From Pseudomaricurvus hydrocarbonicus (lineage in GTDB: Bacteria; Pseudomonadota; Gammaproteobacteria; Pseudomonadales; Cellvibrionaceae), in contig NZ_JAAONZ010000001.1 of NCBI RefSeq assembly GCF_011602365.1, positions 434,001-498,000 of the forward strand: a stretch of 64,000 nt of DNA. The letters run 5' to 3'. Positions 9,700 through 19,470 of this stretch are shown here, piece after piece. A program made the translations under genes and the position numbers. Position 1 is the stretch's first letter, and each line of letters begins with the position of its first letter. The notes under the pieces are model-generated. The model made no database searches. It saw only the letters and a program-made list of their open reading frames with translations, and was not told the origin of the DNA.

Positions 9700-10092
9700 C
9701 TAGTGAGGACGGTTGGGGGACACCGCGCGCCCTTCACGCGACGCCAGTCGTGCAGCCCAGTCGCCTGCGTGTTGTTGGTCACACAGCTCTTCCGAATCAA
9801 ACAACACCTGCCGCGACAGCGCTTTGAATTTGACCCCGATTTTCAGTAGTCTGACCTGTATCTGCTTCTGCAGCTTCTGCGTCTCACCTGACGCTTCAGC
9901 CTGCTGCCGGTGTGCCTCGGAATCAAACACACAAGTGACCAGCAAACTGGCAGGGAAATTCGTGTAGTTTGCCTGATGGGTCAGCCACTGGAAGCCTGGG
10001 AGCTCCCCCAGACACTGCTCACACACCTCCGTCAGCGCCACACGAATATTGTTATCAATCTTTTTTTCCGTCTTACTTTTTGGCTTGGACAT
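9700..10092 (-). CDS. Small conserved protein of unknown function
   Basis: A 130-residue soluble protein, MSKPKSKTEKKIDNN onward, with a conserved core of VCEQCLGELPGFQWLTH, FPASLLVTCVFDS and a C-terminal DSEELC...GDWAARL. Similar Pseudomonas proteins are often labelled Fis-family regulators, but no helix-turn-helix like that of Fis is visible, so that label is not adopted. The ATG at 10092 is preferred because of an upstream GAGTGGGTGG; a GTG ten codons earlier is possible. It lies downstream of sspB on the same strand but behind a strong terminator, so it probably has its own promoter. Confidence 0.75.
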   Translation of the reverse strand: MSKPKSKTEKKIDNNIRVALTEVCEQCLGELPGFQWLTHQANYTNFPASLLVTCVFDSEAHRQQAEASGETQKLQKQIQVRLLKIGVKFKALSRQVLFDSEELCDQQHAGDWAARLASREGRAVSPNRPH

Positions 10093-10171
10093 CAACCACC
10101 CACTCAATAGTGCTTCGGACACACATTTTCATCATCCCCACATTCACTCTTCAACAGAGCGCCTTTGCGTA

Positions 10172-10216
10172 AAAACAAAAAAGGCGCTCACCCAGCGGCA
10201 GCGCCTTTTTTGTTTT
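10172..10216. terminator. Rho-independent terminator after sspB
   Basis: A perfect 17-bp stem (AAAACAAAAAAGGCGCT and its complement) with an 11-base loop. T-runs follow in both directions. It ends sspB transcription on the minus strand. Confidence 0.93.
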
Positions 10217-10332
10217 GTTCTGCTCCGGGCTTGTGCGTTTCGAGCACTTGCCCAAGCCTTTCCACCGTGGACCTTTGCCTGCGTCGACAATGACTGCCAC
10301 CGACACTTGCCAGCAGCTATCCACCCCGGCCT

Positions 10333-10749
10333 TTACTTGACCACTTTCAGGCTGGGACGCTTGCTGTCGGTCGAAGTGCTCTCGATTTTCTCCGGCTTGG
10401 TGGGCGGAGTTGGCGGTTCAGGGTCTACGTCAGGTTCGTGCTCAAAAATCATCCCCTGACCGTTCTCCCGCGCGTAGATGCCCAAAACACCGGAACACGG
10501 CACGTAGATATTGGTTGGGATACCGCCAAAACGAGCATTAAAGCTTACTGAAGCATTTTCGATGGATAACCCCACCACCGCTGTGGGAGCAATGTTCAAT
10601 ACGATTTGACCATCTTTGTTGACATACTGCTGAGGCACCTCCACATCGGAAGCGTGAGCATCCACCAGCAAATACGGCGTACACTCATTATCCACAATCC
10701 AGTCATACAGCGCCCGAATCATATACGGACGGCTAGACGTCATACCCAT
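10333..10749 (-). CDS. sspB: ClpXP protease specificity-enhancing factor SspB
   Basis: A 138-residue adaptor that binds ssrA-tagged proteins and delivers them to ClpXP. The N-terminal substrate-binding fold shows SSRPYMIRALYDWIVDN, GQIVLNIAPTAV, FNARFGGIP and GVLGIYARENGQGM. A flexible acidic/proline-rich linker ends in RPSLKVVK, the ClpX-binding tail, as in E. coli (RPALRVVK). The ATG at 10749 has AGGAG eight bases upstream; a second ATG two codons later is possible. sspA lies about 200 bp upstream on the same strand. Confidence 0.95.
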   Translation of the reverse strand: MGMTSSRPYMIRALYDWIVDNECTPYLLVDAHASDVEVPQQYVNKDGQIVLNIAPTAVVGLSIENASVSFNARFGGIPTNIYVPCSGVLGIYARENGQGMIFEHEPDVDPEPPTPPTKPEKIESTSTDSKRPSLKVVK

Positions 10750-10950
10750 TACCACAAACTCCTGCAACTACCGCAATTGTCTTTGCCGATGTTCAGCAGT
10801 CAGCAAGCACGGACAATAACGCCCGTTGGCCACACCGAAAGCTGAACCTGTAACTGTACTTGAACCTGCACAAGCCTTTTGAATACTTCACTTGAATCAC
10901 CAGCTGCCGTAAAGACGCCCGTCATCCAAGAAAAGTCCCAAAGCTCCCGC

Positions 10951-11583
10951 TTAGAGGCACATCTCTCTTTCCATTTCCGTCAGACTTTCCTGGAAAGATT
11001 CACGAGCAAACAAACGGTCCATGTAATCCTGTAAAGGCTTGGCTTGTTTGGTTTTGGGCAGCTCGATTTCCATTATCTGTAAACGCCACAAGATGGGTGC
11101 CAGACAACAATCGGCAATGGTGAACTCTTCACTCATAAAGTAGGGCAGTTCAGCAAAAATAGGGGCAATGGTCAGCAGGCTTTCTTTCAATTCTTTACGT
11201 GCTTTCGCTGCCGCTTCCTTGTTTTTACCGTTCAGAATGGTGTCTACCAGAGGGCTCCAGTCGTTTTCAATACGATGCATCCACAAACGGGTCTGGGCAC
11301 GGGCAACCGGATACACCGGCAACAGAGGAGGATGCGGGAAACGCTCATCCAGATACTCCATCATGACCTTGGTTTCGTACAGAGACAGGTCGCGGTCAAC
11401 CAGGGTTGGCAACGCATTGTAAGGGTTTAATTCTGCCAATTCTTCCGGCTTGTTCTTGGGATCTACATCGATGATATCAACGGAAACACCCTTTTCTGCC
11501 AGCACAATACGAACACGATGACTGTAATGATCACATGCATCGGAGAAATAGGTCATGGAAGAACGCTTGGCCACAACGCCCAT
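10951..11583 (-). CDS. sspA: Stringent starvation protein A
   Basis: A 210-residue RNA-polymerase-associated protein with a glutathione-S-transferase fold, involved in starvation and acid-stress transcription. The thioredoxin-like N-domain ([23 protein letters not shown]) is followed by the conserved [20 protein letters not shown] block, which in E. coli forms the functional pocket, and the helical C-domain with [15 protein letters not shown]. The ATG is preceded by GAGGTGA at good spacing; a GTG three codons upstream is less likely. Lies behind the pet terminator and upstream of sspB, the usual gammaproteobacterial order. Confidence 0.96.
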   Translation of the reverse strand: MGVVAKRSSMTYFSDACDHYSHRVRIVLAEKGVSVDIIDVDPKNKPEELAELNPYNALPTLVDRDLSLYETKVMMEYLDERFPHPPLLPVYPVARAQTRLWMHRIENDWSPLVDTILNGKNKEAAAKARKELKESLLTIAPIFAELPYFMSEEFTIADCCLAPILWRLQIMEIELPKTKQAKPLQDYMDRLFARESFQESLTEMEREMCL

Positions 11584-11620
11584 TGGCTTCACCTCAAATA
11601 ATAGAATTTAAAAACACAAA

Positions 11621-11648
11621 CGGGCGGACTGCATTTGCAGGCCGCCCG
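11621..11648 (-). terminator. Terminator of the pet (bc1) operon
   Basis: Stem CGGGCGG / CCGCCCG with an inner CTGC-ATTT-GCAG hairpin. On the minus strand it is followed by TTTGTGTTTTT, so it ends petA-petBC before sspA. Confidence 0.85.
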
Positions 11649-11668
11649 GTAAGCTAAAACACAGCGAT

Positions 11669-13888
11669 TTAGTGGATATCTCTCCAATATTCGCGGTTCA
11701 GCAAGTACACAAACACAAACAACACACACAGGAACAACAACACATACGTTCCTATACGCTCGCGGTCGACCGCTACAGGCTCGGCCACGTACTCCAGAAA
11801 GTTGACCAGGTCGTAAACCGCCTTATCAAATTCCTCTTCACTCATGCTGCCTTTCACCTCACCCACTTGCAGGCTGCCACAATGGCCTTCTGCAATGGCT
11901 TCCCCGGTCACAGGATCACGAATGACTTTACCGTGATGATCCAGCTTCGGCCCTGGCGCGCATTCTGGCAAACCCTGGAGCTCCAGCAATACGTGAGGCA
12001 TGGCAACCTTGTCAAAAACCTTGTTATTCACGCCCGTAGGACGGGAATCGTCTTTGTAAAAGTTGCGCAGGTAAGTATACAACCACTCCGGAGAGCGTGC
12101 GCGGGCGACCAAAGTCAGGTCTGGAGGCGTTGCCCCAAACCAGGCTTTGGATTGATCCGGCTGCATCGGGATTTCCATCAAATCACCGATTTTCTGGTCG
12201 CCAAACACAACGTTTTCCATCATTACTTCATGAGGAATGCCCAGATCATCTGCTACGCGACCGTAGCGCGAGAACTTTGCCGAGTGGCACCCCATGCAGT
12301 AGTTGGCAAACCACTTGGCACCGCTTTGCAGGGAGGCCTTGTCGTGCAGGTCCGGCACCATCTCATCACACTGAATGGAGCCACAGTCAAAGGCACCAGT
12401 GGCAGCCACGGCTTTGATGGGCGCAACGGTGAAGAACAGGAACAACAGGAAACCACCCCATACCAGTCCTTTTGACAGTCCCTTGGACTGCACTCGAGCC
12501 GGCTCAGCAGAGACACTGTCTTTCGCCGTCAACCATGGCGTCGCGATCACAAACAAGCCCATAGCCGTGCCGAACAGAGTGATGAACAGCGGAATGACAC
12601 CCACTTTGGCCCAGGACATGTACAGCATCATAGCGCCCAGAACAACACTGATAATGATGTTCACAATACCGGTTTGCTTCTGCAGTGGGTTGGTGAACAT
12701 TGGCATTTGGATAAAGTAGGCAAAGTAGTACACCGTCGCCAACTGAGCCAGCACTGTACGACCTTCTGTAGGCGCCTTAACACCCAGGTAACCCAGCACC
12801 ACGAACATGGCGGCGAACAGCATCAGCGATACGCGCGGCATAAAGCCCTTGTAACGCATGGATTTCACCGGGCTCTTGTCCAGCCAAGGCAGGACAAACA
12901 GGATCGCAATCGCACCGCCCATGGCCACCAGACCCAGGAACTTGGAGCTCAGGGGGCCGATATCAACGGTTACGGCACGCAAAATTGCGTAGAAAGGCGT
13001 GAAATACCAGACCGGCGCAATGTGCGGTGGTGTTTTCAGACCGTTGGCTTCCTCAAAGTTTGCGTACTCCAGGAAGAAACCGCCCATTTCCGGCATAAAG
13101 AAAAGCACAAAACAGAAGACGAACAGGAAGACCGTCACCCCCACCAGATCGTGCACGGTGTAGAACGGGTGGAAAGGAACACCGTCTTTGGGAATGCCAT
13201 TTTCGTCTTTGTTCTTCTTGATTTCGACACCGTCAGGGTTGTTAGACCCCACTTCGTGCAGCGCCAGAATGTGCATCACCACCAAAGCCAGAATCACAAT
13301 TGGCAGGGCAACCACGTGCAGCGAGAAGAAACGGTTCAGCGTTGCGCCCGAAATCAGGTAGTCACCACGAATCCACTGGACCAGGTCATCGCCCACCACC
13401 GGAATAGCACCAAACAGAGAAACGATCACCTGTGCACCCCAGTAGGACATCTGTCCCCAAGGAAGCACATAGCCCATAAAGGCTTCGGCCATCAGCGCCA
13501 GGTAGATGGTCATGCCAAAGATCCACACCAGCTCTCGAGGTGCCTTATAGGAGCCATACATCAAACCGCGGAACATGTGCAGGTAGACCACGATAAAGAA
13601 CGCCGAGGCACCAGTGGAGTGCATATATCGCAACAGCCAGCCGTAATCCACATCCCGCATGATGTATTCAACGGAGGCAAAAGCCTCTTCGGCACTTGGG
13701 GTGAAGTTCATGGTCAACCAGATACCGGTTAACAGCTGGTTGACCAACACCAGAATTGACAGAACCCCGAAGAAGTACCAGAAGTTAAAGTTTTTGGGAG
13801 CGTAGTACTTGCTCATGTGGGTTTCCCACGCGCGCGTTACCGGCAAGCGTGCGTCGACCCAACCCATAAATTCAGTCCATTTGCTCAT
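11669..13888 (-). CDS. Fused cytochrome b / cytochrome c1 of the bc1 complex
   Basis: A single 739-residue frame carrying both haem subunits of ubiquinol-cytochrome c reductase. Cytochrome b part (about 1-458): haem histidines His90/His104 and His191/His206, the Qo-site motif PVWY (292-295, in place of PEWY), then extra C-terminal membrane helices. Then comes a signal-peptide-like segment (about 472-496, ending AVAATG) and cytochrome c1 with haem motif CMGCH (531-535), axial-ligand candidate Met630 (VAMPHV) and a C-terminal membrane anchor. Pseudomonas has separate petB and petC; a fused precursor split at the c1 signal is known as fbcH in Bradyrhizobium. Its ATG has AGGAGG 7 bases upstream and lies two bases after the petA stop. 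An in-frame GTG at about residue 466 might allow separate c1 initiation, but no stop separates the parts. Confidence 0.93.
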   Translation of the reverse strand: MSKWTEFMGWVDARLPVTRAWETHMSKYYAPKNFNFWYFFGVLSILVLVNQLLTGIWLTMNFTPSAEEAFASVEYIMRDVDYGWLLRYMHSTGASAFFIVVYLHMFRGLMYGSYKAPRELVWIFGMTIYLALMAEAFMGYVLPWGQMSYWGAQVIVSLFGAIPVVGDDLVQWIRGDYLISGATLNRFFSLHVVALPIVILALVVMHILALHEVGSNNPDGVEIKKNKDENGIPKDGVPFHPFYTVHDLVGVTVFLFVFCFVLFFMPEMGGFFLEYANFEEANGLKTPPHIAPVWYFTPFYAILRAVTVDIGPLSSKFLGLVAMGGAIAILFVLPWLDKSPVKSMRYKGFMPRVSLMLFAAMFVVLGYLGVKAPTEGRTVLAQLATVYYFAYFIQMPMFTNPLQKQTGIVNIIISVVLGAMMLYMSWAKVGVIPLFITLFGTAMGLFVIATPWLTAKDSVSAEPARVQSKGLSKGLVWGGFLLFLFFTVAPIKAVAATGAFDCGSIQCDEMVPDLHDKASLQSGAKWFANYCMGCHSAKFSRYGRVADDLGIPHEVMMENVVFGDQKIGDLMEIPMQPDQSKAWFGATPPDLTLVARARSPEWLYTYLRNFYKDDSRPTGVNNKVFDKVAMPHVLLELQGLPECAPGPKLDHHGKVIRDPVTGEAIAEGHCGSLQVGEVKGSMSEEEFDKAVYDLVNFLEYVAEPVAVDRERIGTYVLLFLCVLFVFVYLLNREYWRDIH

Positions 13889-13890
13889 GC

Positions 13891-14490
13891 TCAAGCCTCC
13901 TGGTCCACACCGACGGTAATCACCGTGTCAGTGTTGTATGAGTGTGGGGGAACTTCCAGGTTAGTCGGGGCAGGAACACCCTTGTAAACTCGTCCGGAAA
14001 GGTCGTATTTGGAACCGTGACAGGGGCAGAAAAAACCACCCAGCCACTCATCGCCACCCAGATCTGCAGCGCCAACTTCCGGGCGATACATAGGTGCGCA
14101 ACCCAAGTGGGTACACAGGCCCAGGATAATCAGGAATTCTTCTTTACCAGGGATGGTACGAGCTAAACCTTTAACGTATGCAGGCTGTTGTGGCTCCAGA
14201 GATTCAGGATCGCGAACCTCATCGTTCAGTTTAGCCAGGTCCGCCAGGGTTTCCGGCGTCCGACGCACCACATAAACCGGCTTACCACGCCACTCTACGA
14301 CGATCATCTGACCGGGTTCGATTTTACTCAAGTTCGCTTTCACTGGTGCGCCGGCAGCTTTCGCCTTTGCACTAGGATTCCATGACCCCACAAATGGAAC
14401 AGCGGCCCCCACCACACCAACAGCACCGACTACGGAGGTGGCGGCTGTCAGAAAACGGCGTCGACCGTTGTTTACTCCGTCATTACTCAT
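13891..14490 (-). CDS. petA: Rieske iron-sulfur subunit of the bc1 complex
   Basis: A 199-residue [2Fe-2S] protein that takes electrons from ubiquinol and passes them to cytochrome c1. It starts with a twin-arginine signal/anchor (GRRRFLTAATS then a hydrophobic helix at about 18-36). Cluster ligands are Cys126-His128 in CTHLGC and Cys155-His158 in CPCHGS; Cys131 and Cys157 form the usual disulfide. First gene of the operon, with petB/c1 two bases after its stop. The start ATG has GGGAG upstream. Confidence 0.97.
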   Translation of the reverse strand: MSNDGVNNGRRRFLTAATSVVGAVGVVGAAVPFVGSWNPSAKAKAAGAPVKANLSKIEPGQMIVVEWRGKPVYVVRRTPETLADLAKLNDEVRDPESLEPQQPAYVKGLARTIPGKEEFLIILGLCTHLGCAPMYRPEVGAADLGGDEWLGGFFCPCHGSKYDLSGRVYKGVPAPTNLEVPPHSYNTDTVITVGVDQEA

Positions 14491-14813
14491 GACGATTTTC
14501 TCCCATAACAGCGTTACATGTGTTTGCTAAACTGGCCGCAACCTGCCTATAAAACAAACAGTAACTTACTGAATTTTAAAGATTTACGGTTGTCTAAAAC
14601 AGTTTATATAAATCGCCACATCTTAAAGAAGTTGCCTATCCCTGACAAGGTATAAACCACTTAGGCTATAAGGGTATTCCTTGTTTCTCATTGGGCATTC
14701 CAGGCTTCGGCGCAAAAAAAAGCCCAGACTGTGTCCAATCTGGGCCAATTTTGTGCAAATCGGCCCCAGGCACACCCAACAGGGACGACACCAGGCACCG
14801 ATGCAGAAACGAA
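14491..14813. other. petA upstream / rpsI downstream region
   Basis: 323 bp with no gene. It holds the rpsI terminator on its high-coordinate side and, nearer petA, a long AT-rich stretch (about 14530-14640) that should contain the petA promoter. No certain -35/-10 pair is assigned. Confidence 0.5.
14714..14745 (-). terminator. Terminator of rplM-rpsI
   Basis: Stem GCCCAGA / TCTGGGC (10-base loop) followed on the minus strand by eight Ts. Confidence 0.87.
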
Positions 14814-15206
14814 TTAACGCTTCGAGAACTGTGGTTTCTTACGCGCTTTACGCAGACCCACTTTCTTACGCTCAACTTCACGAGCATCACGAGTAACGTA
14901 ACCCGCTGCACGCAGAGACTGACGCAGGCTCTCGTCGTACTCCATCAGAGCACGTGTCAGACCGTGACGAATCGCACCAGCCTGACCAAAGCTACCACCG
15001 CCTTTAACGGTAACTTTAATGTCGAACTTTTCAACCATGTCGACCAGCTCAAGAGGCTGACGTACGATCATGCGAGCCACTTCGCGTCCGAAGTATTCAT
15101 CCAGAGTTTTATCGTTAACAACGATATTGCCACTGCCCTGTGAAATAAATACACGAGCTGTAGAAGTTTTACGGCGTCCGGTACCGTAGTATTGTGTTGC
15201 AGCCAT
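14814..15206 (-). CDS. rpsI: 30S ribosomal protein S9
   Basis: 130 residues, full length for bacterial S9 of the small ribosomal subunit. It shows [16 protein letters not shown] at the N-terminus and the conserved basic tail ending KPQFSKR, which reaches the tRNA anticodon region at the P site. Lies 16 bp after rplM, the universal L13-S9 operon. Confidence 0.98.
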   Translation of the reverse strand: MAATQYYGTGRRKTSTARVFISQGSGNIVVNDKTLDEYFGREVARMIVRQPLELVDMVEKFDIKVTVKGGGSFGQAGAIRHGLTRALMEYDESLRQSLRAAGYVTRDAREVERKKVGLRKARKKPQFSKR

Positions 15207-15222
15207 TATTATCAGCTCCTGA

Positions 15223-15651
15223 TTAGATGTTCAGTTCTTTAGGCTGTTGAGCAGCGTGCGGGTGCTCAGTGCCAGCGTAAACTTTCAATTTTTTGAACAT
15301 TGCACGACCCAGTGGCCCACGGGGCAACATGCCTTTTACAGCACTCTGGATAGTACGCTCAGGGGCTTTCTCAATCAGCTTTTCGAAGCTGATGGATTTC
15401 AGACCACCAGGATAGCCGGTGTGGCTGTGGTAGATCTTGCCTTTGGCTTTGTTACCAGTCACACGCACTTTCTCAGCGTTAACCACAACGATGTAATCGC
15501 CGGTGTCACAGTGAGGGGTGTATTCTGGCTTATGCTTTCCGCGCAGACGGGTTGCGATCTCTGCAGCCATACGGCCCAAAGTTTTGCCTTCTGCGTCGAC
15601 AATGAACCAGTCCTGCTGAACTGATCCTGGTTTGGCACTAATAGTCTTCAT
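15223..15651 (-). CDS. rplM: 50S ribosomal protein L13
   Basis: 142 residues, standard length for L13, an early-assembling large-subunit protein. Recognised by the family blocks [34 protein letters not shown] and [12 protein letters not shown]. First gene of the rplM-rpsI operon; about 125 bp separate it from zapE upstream. Confidence 0.98.
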   Translation of the reverse strand: MKTISAKPGSVQQDWFIVDAEGKTLGRMAAEIATRLRGKHKPEYTPHCDTGDYIVVVNAEKVRVTGNKAKGKIYHSHTGYPGGLKSISFEKLIEKAPERTIQSAVKGMLPRGPLGRAMFKKLKVYAGTEHPHAAQQPKELNI

Positions 15652-15775
15652 GTTGTATTTGCCTTCGACGAATATTTTGAAACAAGTCCCAAAAATGGGA
15701 GCGCGGAGTATATAGATTCAAAACTGGCAGCGCAAGGCAAATATCCAACTCTGCGCCGCCAATACGAACCCCCCA

Positions 15776-16903
15776 TCAGGGTCGGTGGGGGGCCGCAAGA
15801 TACTCCCGGCTTTGCATCTCCAGCAACCGGCTGGTGGTCCGCTCAAACTCAAAATTCAACTTGCCGCCGCCGTAGATTTCCGCCAACGGTTTCTCCGCCG
15901 AGATGATCAACTTGACGTTGCGGTCGTAAAATTCATCCACCATATTAATGAACCGACGGGCCTGATCATCGCTATCGCGGGCCAAGGCCGGCACATTGGC
16001 CACCAACACCGCATGATACTCTTTCGCCAGTTCAATATAGTCATTCTGCGAACGCGGGCCATCGCACAAAGCCATAAAGTCAAACCAGGCGACATCCTCC
16101 GCCTCAAACCGGGCTGCAATGGGCCGCCCCTCAACCTCCACTTCAATATTGGCGCGTATCTCTTCCTTATCCGGCACCAGACTTTCAAAACTGGCCAACA
16201 GACTGGCATCCGCCTCAGCGTCCAGCGGATAGTGGTACAACTCCGCCTGCTCCAGGGCACGCAGACGATAATCGACGCCACCGTCCACATTGACCACTTG
16301 GGTATGCTTATTCAGCATCTCAATGGCGGGCAAAAAACGCGCCCGCTGTAGACCGTCCTTATACAGGCCATCAGGGACAATGTTAGACGTCGCCACCAGC
16401 GACACCCCGCGGTCGAACAGGGCCTGCATCAAGGTACCCAGAATCATGGCGTCGGTGATGTCAGACACAAAAAACTCATCGAAACAAATCACCCGCACCT
16501 CTTGTGCCAGGCGGTCAGCCACGGTGTTGAGGGGGTTTTTCTGACCATCCAGCGTGCGCAGTTCCTGATGCACACGGCGCATAAAACGGTGAAAATGGGC
16601 CCGCATTTTTTCGGGAAAGGGCAAGCTTTCAAAAAAGTTGTCCATCAGGTAGGTCTTCCCCCGGCCTACCCCCCCCCAAAAATACAGGCCCTTTTGCAGC
16701 TCGCGCCGGGGCTCAACCACAAAGACATTCTTTAGCCTACCCCAAACCCCGGGCGCCGGCTGCTCAGCGGCCCTTGCCGCCACCAGCCGATCGTAGAGGT
16801 CCTGCAGCAGTCGCACAGCCATTTCCTGGGCCGGATCGTGCTTAAACCCTTCCCGCTGTAAATCTTTCTGATAGCGCTCCAGCGGCGTCCCGTTCTTATC
16901 CAT
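15776..16903 (-). CDS. zapE: Cell division protein ZapE (AFG1-type ATPase)
   Basis: A 375-residue P-loop ATPase of the AFG1 family that in E. coli associates with the Z-ring under stress and low oxygen. Walker A is GGVGRGKT (77-84); Walker B is VICFDEF (138-144), followed by the family segment FVSDITDAMILGTL. RFINMVDEFYDR near the C-terminus is also typical. Located between rplM and the divergent yhcB-degS pair, exactly as in E. coli. Confidence 0.95.
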   Translation of the reverse strand: MDKNGTPLERYQKDLQREGFKHDPAQEMAVRLLQDLYDRLVAARAAEQPAPGVWGRLKNVFVVEPRRELQKGLYFWGGVGRGKTYLMDNFFESLPFPEKMRAHFHRFMRRVHQELRTLDGQKNPLNTVADRLAQEVRVICFDEFFVSDITDAMILGTLMQALFDRGVSLVATSNIVPDGLYKDGLQRARFLPAIEMLNKHTQVVNVDGGVDYRLRALEQAELYHYPLDAEADASLLASFESLVPDKEEIRANIEVEVEGRPIAARFEAEDVAWFDFMALCDGPRSQNDYIELAKEYHAVLVANVPALARDSDDQARRFINMVDEFYDRNVKLIISAEKPLAEIYGGGKLNFEFERTTSRLLEMQSREYLAAPHRP

Positions 16904-17559
16904 ATCTTTATGTATGCTGGTGCCGTACAGCGCCCAACCCTTAATCTGTTGATAACATTAACGTGTGTACACTCAGGCGATTGCACAACATTTTTCGCCA
17001 CCGCGCCTGTGCAATGGGCACTGCAGGTGATCTTAAAAAGGCGCCCACTGTAGCCGCGAGCCCTCGGGGGCGCAAGCTTCTCCCCGGGCAAACGCTGCGC
17101 AATTCACCGTTGTGTCTGCCGGCCTTCAATAGGAGAGACGGGTACAGAAAAGTCAGCTGCCCGGCCTGACAAGCCCTTGCCTCACAGAAATTGAGGCGCC
17201 GGCGTCACCCACAAGTGCTCCCCCCTACATTTTCGCCAGCTCATGTGGCCAGTTTCCCCTAGAAATAGGAAGCGCTGTCGCATAGAAAGGGCTTATAATA
17301 ACAAATATCCATATAACAACGGCCACCATTGTTCATGTAATATGGCGCGGCCAGGCCGTGGGCGCTGGAATCGACCTACTGTGTTGCCTTTGACATCTAA
17401 CCGGCACAGGCGATTCCCCAAACACAGCTAGGCAACGCGCGTACACAGCCAACCGCCAAAGACCCCGGCATTCTTCACACCGAATGCACCAATGATTGGG
17501 GGTTCGCTGGATGCTGGCCTCAACCACTATGAGATTCCACCCATCAACAGGAGATTACG
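16904..17559. other. 656-bp gap between zapE and yhcB
   Basis: Divergent intergenic region that should hold both promoters. A TATAAT occurs at 17294-17299 (plus) without a good -35 in front. Short frames exist on both strands but none resembles a known protein. It is long for this dense region; a small RNA cannot be excluded. Confidence 0.4.
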
Positions 17560-18039
17560 GTGTTCCCACTCAGCACACTTGTCATGATCGCAATTGCAGC
17601 CCTCATTATCGGCGGCGTACTCGGAGTCATTCTGGTGAAAGCCCTGCACCCCGATGAACAGGAAAACCGCGAACTCGAAGACCGCCTGAAGAAAGCGGAA
17701 GATCAGCTGAAAACGTATCAGCATGAGATCACCGAGCATTTCACCGAAACGTCTCAACTGGTCAACAAACTGACCCAGAGCTACAAAGAAGTTCATGAAT
17801 ATTTGGCAGAAAGCGCACTCAAACTGACGACCCCGGACATGAGCCGCCAGCTGATTGACGCCGGCGACGGCAAACTGCTCACCCACGACACCAATAAGGC
17901 CACAGGCTCAGGGGATGACTCTGCCGCCGAAGCCCCCCGCGACTGGGCTCCCCGCTCCCCCAGCGGCAAAGGCCAGCTGAGCGAAGACTTTGGCCACGAC
18001 CAAACAACGGAAAATGGCGCCAGCAAAGCCACCTCCTGA
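17560..18039 (+). CDS. yhcB: YhcB/ZapG-like division-linked membrane protein (DUF1043)
   Basis: A 159-residue protein with one N-terminal membrane helix (about 5-28), then a coiled-coil (about 33-90: ENRELEDRLKKAEDQLKTYQ, then HFTETSQLVNKLTQSYKEVH, the DUF1043 signature) and a low-complexity polar tail. YhcB (ZapG) in E. coli links cell division and envelope synthesis. The start is GTG with AGGAG seven bases upstream; no ATG fits. Position between zapE and a DegS-type protease matches E. coli (zapE / yhcB-degQ-degS). Confidence 0.88.
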   Translation: MFPLSTLVMIAIAALIIGGVLGVILVKALHPDEQENRELEDRLKKAEDQLKTYQHEITEHFTETSQLVNKLTQSYKEVHEYLAESALKLTTPDMSRQLIDAGDGKLLTHDTNKATGSGDDSAAEAPRDWAPRSPSGKGQLSEDFGHDQTTENGASKATS

Positions 18040-18264
18040 AGAGCTATTTCCCGACGCCCCCTCCAACGCTGACGGCATGGCACGTCAGCTTCGATCCGCG
18101 CCTTCAAACACCACGAGGGCGCATCGAGATGACAGGGGCCGGGGGCCTCAAAGCGTAATTCCCCCGTCAACAACCACGCGCTGGCATCCCGGCCACTTTG
18201 CACCCTATAATTCACACCTTGCTCGATCAACACCACTCAAACACCAGCAAATGCGGAGCTCCTC

Positions 18265-19431
<1,167 letters not shown>

Positions 19432-19470
19432 CGTTAGGCAGAATCACTTTCACAAGGTCGAGGCGCACGG

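Noticed and set aside
9700-10092. Fis-family transcriptional regulator
   Set aside because: The label is used for similar proteins but no Fis-type helix-turn-helix is visible.
12470-12520. Sequencing frameshift joining petB and petC
   Set aside because: Reading frame, membrane topology and c1 signal region run without a break or compositional jump; a frameshift would have to fall by chance into perfect frame. Not excluded without reads.
12674-13732. 352-codon plus-strand frame opposite the cytochrome b gene
   Set aside because: Composition is His/Gln/Arg-rich low-complexity shadow of a membrane protein; the minus strand encodes the intact haem-ligand cytochrome b.
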